Counted from the stretch's first letter, positions 7,110 to 16,730 are shown. The stretch is 64,000 bases of DNA from Sphaerochaeta sp. Phil3 (GCA_001940825.1 MSGT01000012.1:1-64000), one strand, 5' to 3'. The notes: a model not told the origin generated them from the sequence alone. Program-made: numbers and translations.

Positions 7110-8045
7110 ATGTCTAAGATTGTCATTGCACTTGGTGGAAATGCGTTGGGAAGCACCCCGTATGAGCAGCTTGAGTTGGTCAGGGAGACCGCAAAGCCCA
7201 TCGTGGACCTTATCGCTGCAGGCAACGAGGTCGTGATCGCCCATGGAAACGGACCTCAGGTTGGAATGATAAACCTTGGCATGGCCACCGCTGCAGAGGC
7301 AAAGGCCATCAAGAGTGATATGCCGTTCCCGGAGTGCGGTGCAATGAGCCAGGGCTACATTGGCTATCACCTCCAGAACGCAATTGGCAACGAGCTTGCC
7401 TCCCGTGGCATGGACAAGGAAGTTGCAACCGTCGTGACTCAGGTTCTTGTCGATGAGAACGACCAGGCCTTTTCACATCCTACAAAGCCAGTTGGGGCCT
7501 TCTACGATAAGGAGACCGCCAACAGGATTGCAAAGGAGAAGGGCTACACCATGGTGGAGGATGCAGGCCGTGGCTACAGACAGGTCGTTCCATCTCCAAA
7601 GCCAATCGATGTCATTGAAAAGAAGGCCGTCGAGGGCCTTATCGCTCAGGGCTGCGTCGTCATCACGGTTGGCGGCGGCGGAATCCCTGTAGTGCGCAAG
7701 GACGGAAAGCTCTACGGAACCCCTGCCGTCATAGACAAGGACTTTGCATCGGAGAAGCTTGCAGAGCTCATAGATGCAGACCAGCTCGTAATCCTCACCG
7801 CCGTGGAGAAGGTTGCAATCAACTTCAGAAAGGAGAACGAACAGTGGCTTTCCCAGCTTACGACCTCCAAGGCCAAGGAGCTTGCAGCACAGGGCCACTT
7901 CGCACCGGGCTCCATGCTTCCAAAGGTCCAGGCCTGCGTGCAGTTCGCAGAGAGCAAGAAGGGAAGGGTGGCAATCATCACTTCCCTTGACAAGGCCCTC
8001 CAAGCACTCAAGGGCGAGACTGGAACCAGGGTCGTCTTGGGTTGA
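7110..8045 (+). CDS. arcC: Carbamate kinase
   Basis: This 311-residue enzyme interconverts carbamoyl phosphate plus ADP with carbamate (NH3 + CO2) plus ATP, usually the last, ATP-yielding step of arginine deiminase or allantoin catabolism. The amino-acid kinase fold is plain: IVIALGGNALG at the N-terminus, AHGNGPQVGMI near residue 44, VVITVGGGGIPVV near 195, and the C-terminal GSMLPKVQACVQFAE. The length is normal. No arcA or arcB is adjacent, so the pathway is not defined by context. AGGAGAGG lies 10-17 nt upstream of the ATG. It is followed closely by rnhB. Confidence 0.95.
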   Translation: MSKIVIALGGNALGSTPYEQLELVRETAKPIVDLIAAGNEVVIAHGNGPQVGMINLGMATAAEAKAIKSDMPFPECGAMSQGYIGYHLQNAIGNELASRGMDKEVATVVTQVLVDENDQAFSHPTKPVGAFYDKETANRIAKEKGYTMVEDAGRGYRQVVPSPKPIDVIEKKAVEGLIAQGCVVITVGGGGIPVVRKDGKLYGTPAVIDKDFASEKLAELIDADQLVILTAVEKVAINFRKENEQWLSQLTTSKAKELAAQGHFAPGSMLPKVQACVQFAESKKGRVAIITSLDKALQALKGETGTRVVLG

Positions 8046-8080
8046 TATCAGGCTTTAGGCCGATATCCTTGAGGTTTTCA

Positions 8081-8707
8081 ATGGAAGAGCAATGTCTTCT
8101 ATTTGATGAATCTAGGTTTATTGATGACACTGCAGAGGACTATGCACTTGTAATTGGTGCTGACGAGGCGGGCCGCGGACCGCTGGCCGGTCCCGTCTGC
8201 GCATCTGCGGTGGCGCTTCCACGTGATTTCCCTTTCGAGATATTGAACGACTCCAAGAAGATGACTGAGAAGAAGCGTCTTTTGGCTGAGCCTGTCATAA
8301 AAAAGAAGGCCCTTGCCTGGGCTGTGTGCTGGGCCACTCCAAAAGAGATTGATGAGATCAATATACTCCAAGCCTCGCTTCTTGCAATGAAAAGGGCCTT
8401 TGAAAAGGTTCGCTCGCAGTTGGCAGGGTTGGGCTTGGATGCTGACATACTCCTTGTCGATGGCAACAAGACACCTCAGGTCGATTTCCCATGCAGGGCG
8501 ATAGTGAAGGGAGATTCCAAGATTCCTGCCATAATGGCGGCCTCAATCCTTGCCAAGAACGCAAGGGACAGGTTCATGGTATGCGCCGCTTCAAAATGGC
8601 CTGAATACGGCTTTGAGAAGCACAAGGGGTATCCGTGTCCGCTGCATAAGGAAATGCTCTATAAATATGGGCCGTGTCCAATACACAGGAAGACGTTCAA
8701 ATATTGA
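8081..8707 (+). CDS. rnhB: Ribonuclease HII
   Basis: This 208-residue enzyme cleaves RNA in RNA/DNA hybrids and removes misincorporated ribonucleotides. Active-site residues are visible in GADEAGRGPLAGPV (Asp, Glu), LVDGNK (Asp) and KGDSKIPAIMAASILAKNARD (Asp). The C-terminal Y.F..HKGY.C..H motif is present as YGFEKHKGYPCPLHKE. I chose the ATG at 8081, with GAGG at 8071-8074, over an in-frame TTG at 8042 that would add a non-conserved leader and overlap arcC. It probably shares a transcript with arcC. Confidence 0.93.
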   Translation: MEEQCLLFDESRFIDDTAEDYALVIGADEAGRGPLAGPVCASAVALPRDFPFEILNDSKKMTEKKRLLAEPVIKKKALAWAVCWATPKEIDEINILQASLLAMKRAFEKVRSQLAGLGLDADILLVDGNKTPQVDFPCRAIVKGDSKIPAIMAASILAKNARDRFMVCAASKWPEYGFEKHKGYPCPLHKEMLYKYGPCPIHRKTFKY

Positions 8708-8720
8708 TTCTTTCCAGTCC

Positions 8721-8972
8721 TTACTGGGAATCCCTCTTGTTTGCGTGTACCTTCATGAAGTCAACTGATTTCTGGAACTCACGGATGAACTCTCCAAGGT
8801 CCTCTGGGTAGACGATTACGCTCTGGCGGATGAAGCGGCCTTCGTCTGATGTGACCTTGCTCTCAACGATGTTCAGGTACATGTCACCCTTGTAGTTCTC
8901 CTTGACATTGAAGAAATAGGTTCTGTCGTTAGTAACGAACTTGGTCGAGAAAACTTCACCGCGCTGACCCAT
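8721..8972 (-). CDS. PUR-alpha-like nucleic-acid-binding protein (DUF3276)
   Basis: This 83-residue protein belongs to the DUF3276/PUR domain family. The motifs FSTKFVTNDRTYFFNVKE and RFIRQSVIVYPEDLGEFIREF match the beta-beta-beta-alpha PUR repeat. The best-known spirochaete member, BpuR of Borrelia, binds single-stranded DNA and RNA and represses its own and other genes; a similar regulatory role here is inference. The gene is convergent with rnhB (13 bp apart). Its start has GGAGG upstream. A perfect 6-bp inverted repeat (9011-9024) lies just upstream. Confidence 0.85.
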   Translation of the reverse strand: MGQRGEVFSTKFVTNDRTYFFNVKENYKGDMYLNIVESKVTSDEGRFIRQSVIVYPEDLGEFIREFQKSVDFMKVHANKRDSQ

Positions 8973-9032
8973 AGGAAAACCCCTCCGCTATGATAGTGTA
9001 TCCGCAATCCGTGCATTGATGCACGAGCTTGG

Positions 9033-9060
9033 AAAACAAAAAACCACGCATGAGCGTGGT
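9033..9060 (-). terminator. Terminator of tRNA-Gly
   Basis: A perfect 7-bp stem (9043-9049 with 9054-9060) with a 4-nt loop is followed on the minus strand by a T-rich run, immediately downstream of the tRNA. Confidence 0.85.
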
Positions 9061-9064
9061 CTTA

Positions 9065-9135
9065 AGCGCCCGACGGGAGTCGAACCCGCTTCTTCAGCTT
9101 GGAAGGCTGAGGTAATACCATTATACCACAAGCGC
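9065..9135 (-). tRNA. tRNA-Gly (anticodon TCC)
   Basis: This 71-nt sequence folds as a full cloverleaf: 7-bp acceptor stem with G-U pairs, anticodon loop CTTCCAA giving TCC, and T-arm GGGTTCGACTCCC. No CCA is encoded, so the CCA enzyme at 19206-20558 is needed. A promoter (9149-9178) and a terminator flank it. Confidence 0.96.
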
Positions 9136-9148
9136 ACGTACGAACGTA

Positions 9149-9178
9149 TTTATACCCAATAAGGTGGGAAAACGTCAA
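9149..9178 (-). promoter_or_regulatory. Promoter of tRNA-Gly
   Basis: On the minus strand, TTGACG (9178-9173), an 18-bp spacer and TATAAA (9154-9149) place the transcription start a few bases before the tRNA 5' end. Confidence 0.6.
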
Positions 9179-9258
9179 GTAGGGCCTGACAAAAAACGAA
9201 TCCTTATGCTATATTTCTCCTGTTCTAGTATTCCAGACAAGTTCTTTGTGAGGTGAAC

Positions 9259-12060
9259 GTGTTTTTAAAATCTGTGGAGCTTTATGGTTTCAAATCCTTT
9301 GCGGATAGGACCAAATTCGAATTCTCGGACGGCATAACGTCGTTGCTTGGGCCGAACGGCAGTGGAAAGAGCAATGTAGTTGACTCCATAAAGTGGGTTC
9401 TTGGAACCCAGGCTTCAAGCGCAATAAGGGCTGCGAAGAGAGAGGACGTCATCTTCAACGGCACGGACTTCAGAAAGCCAATGCCCATGTGCGAGGTCAT
9501 CCTCACGTTGAACAACGAAGAGCATCAGCTGAACATAGACGCCACAGAGGTTGAGATAAAAAGAAGGCTGTTCCGCAACGGCGACAACGAATACTATATA
9601 AACCGCAACAGGGTGCTCCTTAGGAACGTCAAGGAGCTTTTCATGGACACCGGCGTTGGAAAGGCCTCATACAGCATACTTGAACAGGGAAAGATAGACC
9701 AGATCCTCTCACTCAAACCTGAAGACAGGCGCTACATATTCGAGGAGGCCTCTGGAATAAGCCGTTTCAAACAACAGAGCGACGAGGCTGCCAAGAAGCT
9801 TCAGAAGACGGATGAGAACATGGCTCAGGTCGAGCTTCTTCTAAGGGAGGCCGAGAAGGTCTACAACTCAAGGAAGGGACAGCTGGACAAGGTGCTCAAG
9901 CACAGAGAGCTTTCTGCAAGGAAGGAGACCTTGGAGGTTGAGCTTCAGCTGTCGTACCTTCAGTCCCTTACCAAGCTCAAGGACTTCAGACAGGAGCAGC
10001 AGACAAAGCTTGAGGACGAAGCCGCCGCAATAGACGCCGTCATGGACACTGCAAGGGAAGGCCTTGACAGACAGCGGAACGAACTTGAGGGGCTTAGGCT
10101 CAAGCGCGACGACATAAGCGCGAACGTCCATAGAAACGAGGAGAAGGTCAACTCGATAAACACAGAGCTTGACTTCTACAACGAAAGGTTCAACGAAGTG
10201 TCACAGCGCACCAGAGATGCCAAGGCAAAGGCACAGCAGGTGCAGGAAAGGATCGAAAAGGACCGCCAGAGGCTTGAGGAGAAGCAGGCGTCGTTGGATT
10301 CCACTTTGGAGAACATCCGTCTTACGGACCAAAGCATCGAAAGGGCCACCGAGGAGATAGAGAAGCTCAAGGCCGATAGGATCAGGCACCAGCTTGACAT
10401 AGACGACCTCAACCATGAGATAGAGGCTCTGTCTCAGGAGAGGGTTGGGATAACCCAGCAGATAAGCGACCTTGCAAACGATATAGCCAACAGACTTGAG
10501 GAGAACATAAAGGGAAGCGGCTACAGCTCCGCGCTGAGGGCAAAGGCTGAGAAGAAGCTCTTCGAAGAGCTCGGCAAGGCCAAGAAGATCCTTGGAGAGA
10601 GGATGGAGTTCCTTAGGAACCTAGCTACCGTGGACTTCGACCCAAAGGTGTTCCAGCAGGCTCTGGACGATGCGGACGAGTCCCTTCTGGCGGAGCTTGA
10701 CGAGATAAAGGGTCTTTTCCAGGAGTACAGCGGTACCATCCCAACGTTCCTTGATGAGTTCGTATCCCCACAGGGAACGCTTGCAAAGAAGGTTGAGCTT
10801 GACAACAGGCTTGAGAGTTCGTATGCAAGGGAGACGGACTGCCGCAATAGAATCCAGGACTTCAATGCGGAGATCGAAAGGCTTTCAAGAATGCTGATTC
10901 TGAAGGAATCGGACTTGAAAGACCTTGAGATGGATCGCGTCCAGTTCAAGGCGCAGGCGGATTCCACGAAGAACTACATAATGGACCTCAAGCAGAGCCT
11001 TCAGCAGATGGAGTTCGATTTTTCGGATGCGTCCCATTCGTTGGAGGCCGAGCAGAGCAAGGTCAATGAGGTACTTGAGAAGATAGACGATGCCAAGAAC
11101 CGCAAGAAGGAGATGTTCGACGACATAAGGGCCCTCAAGGACGAGGTGGATGCCCTTAATGCCACCATTGAAGAGAAGTATTCCCAAATGCAGGCACAGA
11201 ACTCCCAGTTCCAGGACAAGTTCAACCGCAGGCAGCAGCTCATTGGAGAGATTGCAACCGGGCGCGAGAACATAAGGAGCCTTGGCGAGCAGATCCAGAA
11301 GATATACACGGACTTCTTCGACAGCACGGGAAAGAGCCTCAAGGAGTTCAACGACCATGAGATAACGGAGGCCGTGGAGGACCTCAAGAACGAGCTTGAG
11401 ACTGTAAAGAAGAGGATTCAGGACCTTGGCTACATAAACTATATGGCTGAGGACGAATACAACGAGGCCAAGAAGAACTTCGACTTCTACAGCAAGAACA
11501 TGGACGACCTTACGAAGGCCAAGGACGATCTTGAAGAGGTCATAGCCGAGATAAAGAGGCGCAGCGAGGAGATGTTCCTCGATACGTACAAGCAGATAGC
11601 CGACAATTTCCAGGAGATGTACACCACGCTATTTGGAGGTGGAAGGGCTGAACTTAGGCTCACTGACGATGACAATGTGCTTGAATCAGGTATAGACATA
11701 TTCGCACAGCCGCCAGGAAAGAAGCTTTTGAACATGCAGCTGCTTTCTGGTGGAGAGCGTTCGATGACGGCCGTTGCGCTTCTATTTGCAACGTATATGG
11801 TCAAGCCGTCGCCTTTCTGTATCCTTGACGAGATAGACGCTGCACTGGATGCAAGGAACATTGGTGCTTTCCTGCGTGTTCTGGAGAAGTTCGATGATAA
11901 GAGCCAGTTCATCATAATCACCCACAACAAGAACACCGTCATGGGTTCCAACAGCCTCCTTGGTGTGACGCAGCAGGAGCTTGGGGTCTCCAAGATGATA
12001 GGCTACAGGATTGAGGACATCAAGGACATAAACAAGACGTACGATGAGCTCAAAGGCTGA
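9259..12060 (+). CDS. smc: Chromosome segregation ATPase SMC, short form
   Basis: SMC forms a DNA-entrapping ring that compacts and segregates chromosomes with ScpA/ScpB. The N-terminal Walker A (GPNGSGKSNVVDSIKW, near residue 32) and the C-terminal signature QLLSGGERSMTAVALLF with Walker B FCILDEIDAALD are intact. Long coiled coils run between them. The protein is 933 residues, against about 1,180 for typical bacterial SMC. The centre (about 415-530) lacks the usual hinge motifs and instead holds a helical segment with PTFLDEFVSPQGTL. I chose GTG 9259, whose residues VFLKSVELYGFKSF match family starts and which has GAGGTGA correctly placed, over GTG 9253. Confidence 0.93.
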   Translation: MFLKSVELYGFKSFADRTKFEFSDGITSLLGPNGSGKSNVVDSIKWVLGTQASSAIRAAKREDVIFNGTDFRKPMPMCEVILTLNNEEHQLNIDATEVEIKRRLFRNGDNEYYINRNRVLLRNVKELFMDTGVGKASYSILEQGKIDQILSLKPEDRRYIFEEASGISRFKQQSDEAAKKLQKTDENMAQVELLLREAEKVYNSRKGQLDKVLKHRELSARKETLEVELQLSYLQSLTKLKDFRQEQQTKLEDEAAAIDAVMDTAREGLDRQRNELEGLRLKRDDISANVHRNEEKVNSINTELDFYNERFNEVSQRTRDAKAKAQQVQERIEKDRQRLEEKQASLDSTLENIRLTDQSIERATEEIEKLKADRIRHQLDIDDLNHEIEALSQERVGITQQISDLANDIANRLEENIKGSGYSSALRAKAEKKLFEELGKAKKILGERMEFLRNLATVDFDPKVFQQALDDADESLLAELDEIKGLFQEYSGTIPTFLDEFVSPQGTLAKKVELDNRLESSYARETDCRNRIQDFNAEIERLSRMLILKESDLKDLEMDRVQFKAQADSTKNYIMDLKQSLQQMEFDFSDASHSLEAEQSKVNEVLEKIDDAKNRKKEMFDDIRALKDEVDALNATIEEKYSQMQAQNSQFQDKFNRRQQLIGEIATGRENIRSLGEQIQKIYTDFFDSTGKSLKEFNDHEITEAVEDLKNELETVKKRIQDLGYINYMAEDEYNEAKKNFDFYSKNMDDLTKAKDDLEEVIAEIKRRSEEMFLDTYKQIADNFQEMYTTLFGGGRAELRLTDDDNVLESGIDIFAQPPGKKLLNMQLLSGGERSMTAVALLFATYMVKPSPFCILDEIDAALDARNIGAFLRVLEKFDDKSQFIIITHNKNTVMGSNSLLGVTQQELGVSKMIGYRIEDIKDINKTYDELKG

Positions 12061-12119
12061 TAAGGACCTGTAAGGGATTGACGAAAAGGTCTGATGAAGG
12101 GATCTGCGAGGAGGTGGAT

Positions 12120-13154
12120 ATGAACGAAGGATATGCAAGTCTTGCAATTGATTATACGAAGGAGCTTCTTGCCATAGACAGCCCCACTGGAATGACCGCC
12201 AAGGCGGAGCAGTACGTCGTGGACAAGCTCTCTGATATGGGCTATTCAGTGAAGCACACGAACAAGGGCGGTGTGCTGGCTGACCTTGGAGGCGAAGGGG
12301 CGGGTCTTCTTTTCTCCGCCCACATAGACACATTGGGTGCAATGGTTTGCGAGATAAAGGGCAGCGGGGCGCTTAGGGCCACCAACATAGGGGGGCTCAA
12401 CGCCAACAACATTGAAACGGAGACCTGTAGGGTCTACACTCGTTCCAATGGGGTCCTTGAAGGGACATTCCAGCTTTGCAACGCATCCATACACGTGAAC
12501 AAGTCCTACAACGACACCAAGAGGGATTTCTCAAGCATAGAGGTCCTCCTTGATTCCAAGACCAAGAACGCTGCAGACACCAAAGCGCTAGGTGTTGATG
12601 TTGGTGACTTCATTTGCGTTGAGCCTAGGACGATCGTAACAAGCGAAGGGTTCATAAAGAGCCGCTTTTTGGACGACAAGCTCTCTGCCGGTATGCTTCT
12701 TGCCTATGCAAGGTTCGTAAAGGACGAGAAGGTCTCCCTTCGTCACCATGTATATCTCTATTTCACTGTATACGAAGAGGTTGGACATGGTGCGGCATCA
12801 AACATCCCTGACGATGTCATGGAGATGGTCGCCGTTGACATGGGCTGCGTTGGGGATGGTCTCAACTGCAGGGAGACCCAGGTTTCGATATGCGCCAAGG
12901 ATTCGAGCGGTCCTTACAACAAGGCTGTGGTTGACAAGTTGGTTGAGGCTGCAAAGGCAAGCGGCAGCGACTATGCCATAGACATATATCCGTTCTACGG
13001 TTCCGACTGCGGGGCCATGCTTGGAAGCGGTAGGGACGTGCGGCACGGTCTCATTGGAAGCGGCGTGTATGCCTCCCACGGCTACGAGAGAAGCCACCGC
13101 GATGGGGTGCTCAATACCTTGAAGACCATTGAGGCCTACGAAAGGCTAAATTGA
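12120..13154 (+). CDS. M42-family metallo-aminopeptidase
   Basis: This 344-residue M42 peptidase (glutamyl aminopeptidase/PepA-type, dodecameric tetrahedral family) trims peptides in the cytosol. Metal ligands are visible in order: FSAHIDTLG (His, Asp), FLDDKLSAG (bridging Asp), VYEEVGHGA (catalytic and ligand Glu), VAVDMGCVG (Asp) and the late YASHGYERSH (His). I chose ATG 12120 because GAGGAGGTGG directly precedes it; an upstream in-frame start at 12078 adds a non-conserved leader. The substrate is not predictable from sequence. It is followed by the ffh promoter. Confidence 0.88.
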   Translation: MNEGYASLAIDYTKELLAIDSPTGMTAKAEQYVVDKLSDMGYSVKHTNKGGVLADLGGEGAGLLFSAHIDTLGAMVCEIKGSGALRATNIGGLNANNIETETCRVYTRSNGVLEGTFQLCNASIHVNKSYNDTKRDFSSIEVLLDSKTKNAADTKALGVDVGDFICVEPRTIVTSEGFIKSRFLDDKLSAGMLLAYARFVKDEKVSLRHHVYLYFTVYEEVGHGAASNIPDDVMEMVAVDMGCVGDGLNCRETQVSICAKDSSGPYNKAVVDKLVEAAKASGSDYAIDIYPFYGSDCGAMLGSGRDVRHGLIGSGVYASHGYERSHRDGVLNTLKTIEAYERLN

Positions 13155-13179
13155 CATGATGAATTAAAATAGGGATAAT
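13151..13179 (+). promoter_or_regulatory. Consensus promoter of ffh
   Basis: A perfect -35 box TTGACA (13151-13156), a 17-bp spacer and GATAAT (13174-13179) lie so that transcription should start about 2-4 nt before the ffh ATG at 13189. The mRNA would be nearly leaderless, although AAAGG lies in the gap. Confidence 0.7.
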
Positions 13180-13188
13180 CCAAAGGTT

Positions 13189-14526
13189 ATGTTCGATTCA
13201 ATCAGCGATAAGTTTTCATCGATAATACGCTCTATCTCGGGAAAGTCGAAGATAAGCGAGAAGAACATCCAAGATGCAATGGAGGAGATAAAGGTCGCCC
13301 TCCTTGATGCGGATGTGAACCTTCGCGTCGTAAGGCGCTTTGTGAACAGGACCATGGAGGAGGCTCTTGGAGACAAGGTCCTCAAGTCCGTCGATCCAGG
13401 TCAGCAGTTCGTCAAGATCGTCTATGACAAGATGGTCCAGCTCCTTGGAGATCCTGACAACCAGGCCCTCAAGCTAAAGGGTCCGGACACCGTGACCGTC
13501 ATCCTCATGATGGGTCTACAGGGCTCCGGTAAGACCACGACCAGCGCAAAACTGGCCCTCAGCCTCAAGAAGCAGGGTAGACGGGTCATGTTGGCTGCAT
13601 GCGACTTGGTAAGGCCTGCTGCAATCACGCAGCTTCAGGTCCTGGGAGAGCAGGTCGATGTCCCTGTGTATGCAGAGCTTGATACCAAGAACGCCGTGCA
13701 GGTGGCCCAGAACGCCCTCAAGAAGGCAAAGCGCGAGCAGTATGACGTGCTCATCGTAGATACATCAGGCAGAATGCACCTCGACGAGGGCATGATGCAG
13801 GAGATCCAGGACATAAACAAGGCTCTGCAGCCGGATGAGACGCTCTTCGTCGCAGACGCCATGACAGGCCAGAACGCCGTGACAATCGCCCAGGAGTTCG
13901 AGAGCAAGGTTGGAATCACGGGCGTCGTGCTTACGAAGTTCGACTCCGACACACGTGGCGGTGCCGCCCTGTCACTCAGGGAGGTCGTTGGAAAGCCAAT
14001 CAAGTTCATAGGCGTTGGCGAGAAGATGGACAACCTTGAGCCGTTCTATCCTGACAGAATGGCGAGTCGCATCCTTGGCATGGGAGACATAGTGACCCTT
14101 GTCGAGAAGGCTCAGGAGACGTACGACCTCAAACAGGCTGAGAAACTGCAGGAGAAGATGGCCAAGAACACCTTTGACCTGCAGGACTATCTTGAGCAGC
14201 TTGAGAACATGACCAAGATGGGTGGAGTGGGCAAACTCATAGACATGCTGCCTGGTGCGAAGGGAAATATATCGGAAGATGACATAAATACGGACGAATT
14301 GCGAAAAGAAAAGGCGATTATCCAGTCTATGACCTTCCAAGAAAGACAAAATATCTATATAATTGGTCCGGCCCGTAAGAAAAGGATTGCAAAGGGCAGT
14401 GGGACGTCGGTAGGTGAGGTAGGTCATCTATTGAAGAAGTTTGAAAAGATGCGGCTGAACATGAAGAAGCTCGCTAAGAATAAAAAGTACCAGGCTGCTT
14501 TGATGAAGCAGATGGGGATGAACTGA
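13189..14526 (+). CDS. ffh: Signal recognition particle GTPase
   Basis: Ffh binds signal peptides and SRP RNA and docks with FtsY to deliver membrane proteins co-translationally. The 445 residues show an N domain, the G domain with P-loop [15 protein letters not shown] (near 106), DTSGRMH and [10 protein letters not shown], and a C-terminal M domain. The M domain has [16 protein letters not shown] and the RNA-binding [16 protein letters not shown] block. The length is normal. Its receptor gene ftsY is in the same window at 46421. The next gene is rpsP, 22 nt downstream, as in many bacteria. Confidence 0.97.
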   Translation: MFDSISDKFSSIIRSISGKSKISEKNIQDAMEEIKVALLDADVNLRVVRRFVNRTMEEALGDKVLKSVDPGQQFVKIVYDKMVQLLGDPDNQALKLKGPDTVTVILMMGLQGSGKTTTSAKLALSLKKQGRRVMLAACDLVRPAAITQLQVLGEQVDVPVYAELDTKNAVQVAQNALKKAKREQYDVLIVDTSGRMHLDEGMMQEIQDINKALQPDETLFVADAMTGQNAVTIAQEFESKVGITGVVLTKFDSDTRGGAALSLREVVGKPIKFIGVGEKMDNLEPFYPDRMASRILGMGDIVTLVEKAQETYDLKQAEKLQEKMAKNTFDLQDYLEQLENMTKMGGVGKLIDMLPGAKGNISEDDINTDELRKEKAIIQSMTFQERQNIYIIGPARKKRIAKGSGTSVGEVGHLLKKFEKMRLNMKKLAKNKKYQAALMKQMGMN

Positions 14527-14548
14527 GATTCGTTTAGGAGGAATTGAC

Positions 14549-14818
14549 GTGAGCGTTGGTATCAGATTGAAGAGATTCGGTACGAAGAAGAGACCCTACT
14601 ACAGAGTAGTCGTCATGGATTCAAGAGAGTCCAACAAGGGCAGACCACTTGAGGAGATTGGATACTATCATCCAGTCGAATCGGAGAACCAGGTCAAGAT
14701 CGATGCTGAGAGAGTCGCCTACTGGATTGGCGTTGGTGCAAAGCCATCGGATACCGTGAAGATGCTTTTGGCAAAGCAGGGTATCCCAACCACAGCAAAG
14801 GCTCCTGTAAAGGACTGA
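14549..14818 (+). CDS. rpsP: 30S ribosomal protein S16
   Basis: This 89-residue ribosomal protein assembles early in the 30S body. It has the family start [25 protein letters not shown] and the later EEIGYYHPV. Translation begins at GTG 14549 behind AGGAGG. It opens the operon rpsP-khpA-rimM-trmD-rplS. Confidence 0.96.
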   Translation: MSVGIRLKRFGTKKRPYYRVVVMDSRESNKGRPLEEIGYYHPVESENQVKIDAERVAYWIGVGAKPSDTVKMLLAKQGIPTTAKAPVKD

Positions 14819-14822
14819 GCCC

Positions 14823-15056
14823 GTGGAAAAGGAACTGGTCGAATACATCGTCAGATCGCTCGTTGATCATCCGGACTGCGTAGAGGTCAATGTCGTGGAG
14901 GGCGAAAAGTCCACCATACTTGAGCTTAGGGTTTCGCAGGATGATCTGGGCAAGGTCATAGGCAAGCAGGGAAGGATAGCCAAAGCCCTCAGAACCATTC
15001 TGAGCGCAACGGCGACCAAGACCGGAAAGCATGCCAGCCTTGAAATTCTGGACTGA
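14823..15056 (+). CDS. khpA: KH-domain RNA-binding protein KhpA
   Basis: This 77-residue protein is a single KH domain with the nucleic-acid-binding loop [17 protein letters not shown]. KhpA acts as a small RNA chaperone, often with KhpB, and affects cell size and division in Gram-positive bacteria; the role in spirochaetes is less clear. It starts at a GTG four bases after the rpsP stop and occupies the standard place between rpsP and rimM. Confidence 0.93.
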   Translation: MEKELVEYIVRSLVDHPDCVEVNVVEGEKSTILELRVSQDDLGKVIGKQGRIAKALRTILSATATKTGKHASLEILD

Positions 15057-15062
15057 CTGGGT

Positions 15063-15569
15063 ATGAAACAGGTCCTTGCAACCGGAATAGTGAGATCCCC
15101 TCATGGTGTGAAAGGCTATGTCAAGGTCAGACCGTTTTCGGATGACTTCGAGCATTTCTTTTCATTGAAGGAAGTTGTCCTTCAGCGTGATGGGAAGAGC
15201 AGAAAAGTTGAGATTGAGCAGGTCCAAAGCCATGCCGGTGAGCTTCTCGTGAAGTTCCGTGGCATAGACAGTCCTGAGGACGCTCGTTTCATTTCTGGCT
15301 GGGACATTCTGGTACCCAGGGAGCAGGCCAGCAAACTAGGCGAGGGAGAGGTATACACAGCTGACCTTCCGGGTATGAAGCTGGTATATGGAGACGAAGA
15401 GGTTGGAGAGGTGGTGTCCACCATCGAAGGTGCTCAGGCGCTTTTGCTTGAGGTTCTTGCCTTGGATGGAAGGAAATACATGGTTCCGTACATGAAAGGC
15501 GTGTTCGTGGACGATGTGGATCCTGAAGAGGGTACCATGACGCTTCTTGTGAGAGAGCTGTTGGGATGA
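15063..15569 (+). CDS. rimM: 16S rRNA-processing protein RimM
   Basis: This 168-residue ribosome maturation factor helps process 16S rRNA and assemble the 30S head by binding S19. The N-terminal RimM domain begins VLATGIVRSPHGVKGYVKV and the PRC-barrel domain contains LVPREQASKL and MVPYMKGVFVDDVDPEEG. Its stop overlaps the trmD start by 4 nt (ATGA), showing translational coupling. Confidence 0.95.
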   Translation: MKQVLATGIVRSPHGVKGYVKVRPFSDDFEHFFSLKEVVLQRDGKSRKVEIEQVQSHAGELLVKFRGIDSPEDARFISGWDILVPREQASKLGEGEVYTADLPGMKLVYGDEEVGEVVSTIEGAQALLLEVLALDGRKYMVPYMKGVFVDDVDPEEGTMTLLVRELLG

Positions 15570-16297
15570 AGATCGAAGTCCTTACGCTTTTTCCACAGAT
15601 GCTGGAAGGCTTCTTCACGAATTCTATCATGGCACGTGCCGTCAAGGCTGGGATAATATCCTATGACCTCCTGGATTGGAGGCAGTTCGCGCTTGACAGG
15701 CATCACAAATGTGACGATTCACCCTTTGGTGGGGGTGCAGGCATGGTCATCAAACCTGAACCGCTCTTCAAAGCTCTGGATAGCGTTGATGCCATGAACA
15801 AGCGTGTTGTCTACGCTTCGCCGTCAGGCAGACGATTGACGCAGGACTATGCAAGGGACCTGAGCCGGGAACCTGAGCTGGTCTTCATCTGCGGCCATTA
15901 CGAAGGTATTGACCAGCGGATCATAGATCGTTATGTGGACGATGAGATAAGCATAGGCGACTACGTGGTTTCTTCAGGGGAAGTAGCCACCCTGGTGATA
16001 ATCGATGCGCTCTATAGGCTCATAGACGGCGTTATCACGGATTCCTCGCTCGACGAGGAGAGCTTCACCGGCCCGTTGCTGGAATACCCACAGTATACGC
16101 GTCCGGAAACCTATTGCGGAATGTCTGTTCCTGATATATTATTGTCAGGTCATCATGCCAACATAGAGAAGTGGAGGCTGCAAAAAAGGCTTGAGAAGAC
16201 TTTGTCCAACAGGCCCGACCTGCTGGAGTCTGCATCGTTTGACGAGAGGACCAGCAAGTTGCTACAAGAAATCAAATTGACCAAGGGGTTAGATTAA
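15566..16297 (+). CDS. trmD: tRNA (guanine-37-N1)-methyltransferase
   Basis: TrmD methylates G37 next to the anticodon using S-adenosylmethionine and prevents +1 frameshifting. The 243 residues contain the SPOUT trefoil-knot motifs [15 protein letters not shown] and [12 protein letters not shown], the N-terminal [13 protein letters not shown], and the conserved [28 protein letters not shown]. The length is typical. It lies in the rimM-trmD-rplS operon. Confidence 0.97.
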   Translation: MKIEVLTLFPQMLEGFFTNSIMARAVKAGIISYDLLDWRQFALDRHHKCDDSPFGGGAGMVIKPEPLFKALDSVDAMNKRVVYASPSGRRLTQDYARDLSREPELVFICGHYEGIDQRIIDRYVDDEISIGDYVVSSGEVATLVIIDALYRLIDGVITDSSLDEESFTGPLLEYPQYTRPETYCGMSVPDILLSGHHANIEKWRLQKRLEKTLSNRPDLLESASFDERTSKLLQEIKLTKGLD

Positions 16298-16298
16298 A

Positions 16299-16658
16299 AT
16301 GGACTTGATTAAGGCTATTGAACAGGAACAGATGAAGCAGGATGCCGAGAACTTCCACGTTGGAGACACCGTCAAGGTTTACTTCAAGATCGTAGAAGGT
16401 GCAAACGAGAGAATACAGGCCTATGAGGGCACTGTCATTGCAAAGAACAACTCCGGCATCAGACGTACATTCGTCGTGAGAAAGATTTCCTACGGTGTTG
16501 GCGTTGAGAGGATTTTCCCTCTCCACTCACCAAGAGTTGAGAAGATCGAGGTCATCAGACGCGGTCGTGTCAGAAGGGCCAAGCTCTACTACCTCAGAGA
16601 CAAGGTTGGTAAGGCAGCCAAGGTTCCTGAGCAGATCCGCGGACACAAGGGAATCTGA
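16299..16658 (+). CDS. rplS: 50S ribosomal protein L19
   Basis: This 119-residue protein sits at the 30S-50S interface. It is recognised by [41 protein letters not shown] and the C-terminal [11 protein letters not shown]. The Shine-Dalgarno is inside the end of trmD. A terminator follows. Confidence 0.97.
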   Translation: MDLIKAIEQEQMKQDAENFHVGDTVKVYFKIVEGANERIQAYEGTVIAKNNSGIRRTFVVRKISYGVGVERIFPLHSPRVEKIEVIRRGRVRRAKLYYLRDKVGKAAKVPEQIRGHKGI

Positions 16659-16681
16659 GTTCTATAGGTTTTCTTATACAG

Positions 16682-16717
16682 GACGGAAAAGACCGTTTGG
16701 TCTTCTCCGTCTTTTTT
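16682..16717 (+). terminator. Terminator of the rpsP-rplS operon
   Basis: A long stem (16682-16694 with 16699-16711, one A-C mismatch) with a GTTT loop is followed by TTTTTT at 16712-16717, just after rplS. Confidence 0.9.
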
Positions 16718-16730
16718 GTTTTAGGGGTGT

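Noticed and set aside
8053-8070. 18-nt identity with 28972-28989 (CTTTAGGCCGATATCCTT)
   Set aside because: One copy is upstream of rnhB and the other lies inside the cysteine desulfurase coding sequence in frame with conserved protein; no further copies or structure were seen, so chance is the simpler reading.
9011-9024. Perfect palindrome upstream of the DUF3276 gene as an operator
   Set aside because: A single 14-bp palindrome with no second copy; PUR proteins bind single strands, so a dyad operator is not expected. Left unassigned.
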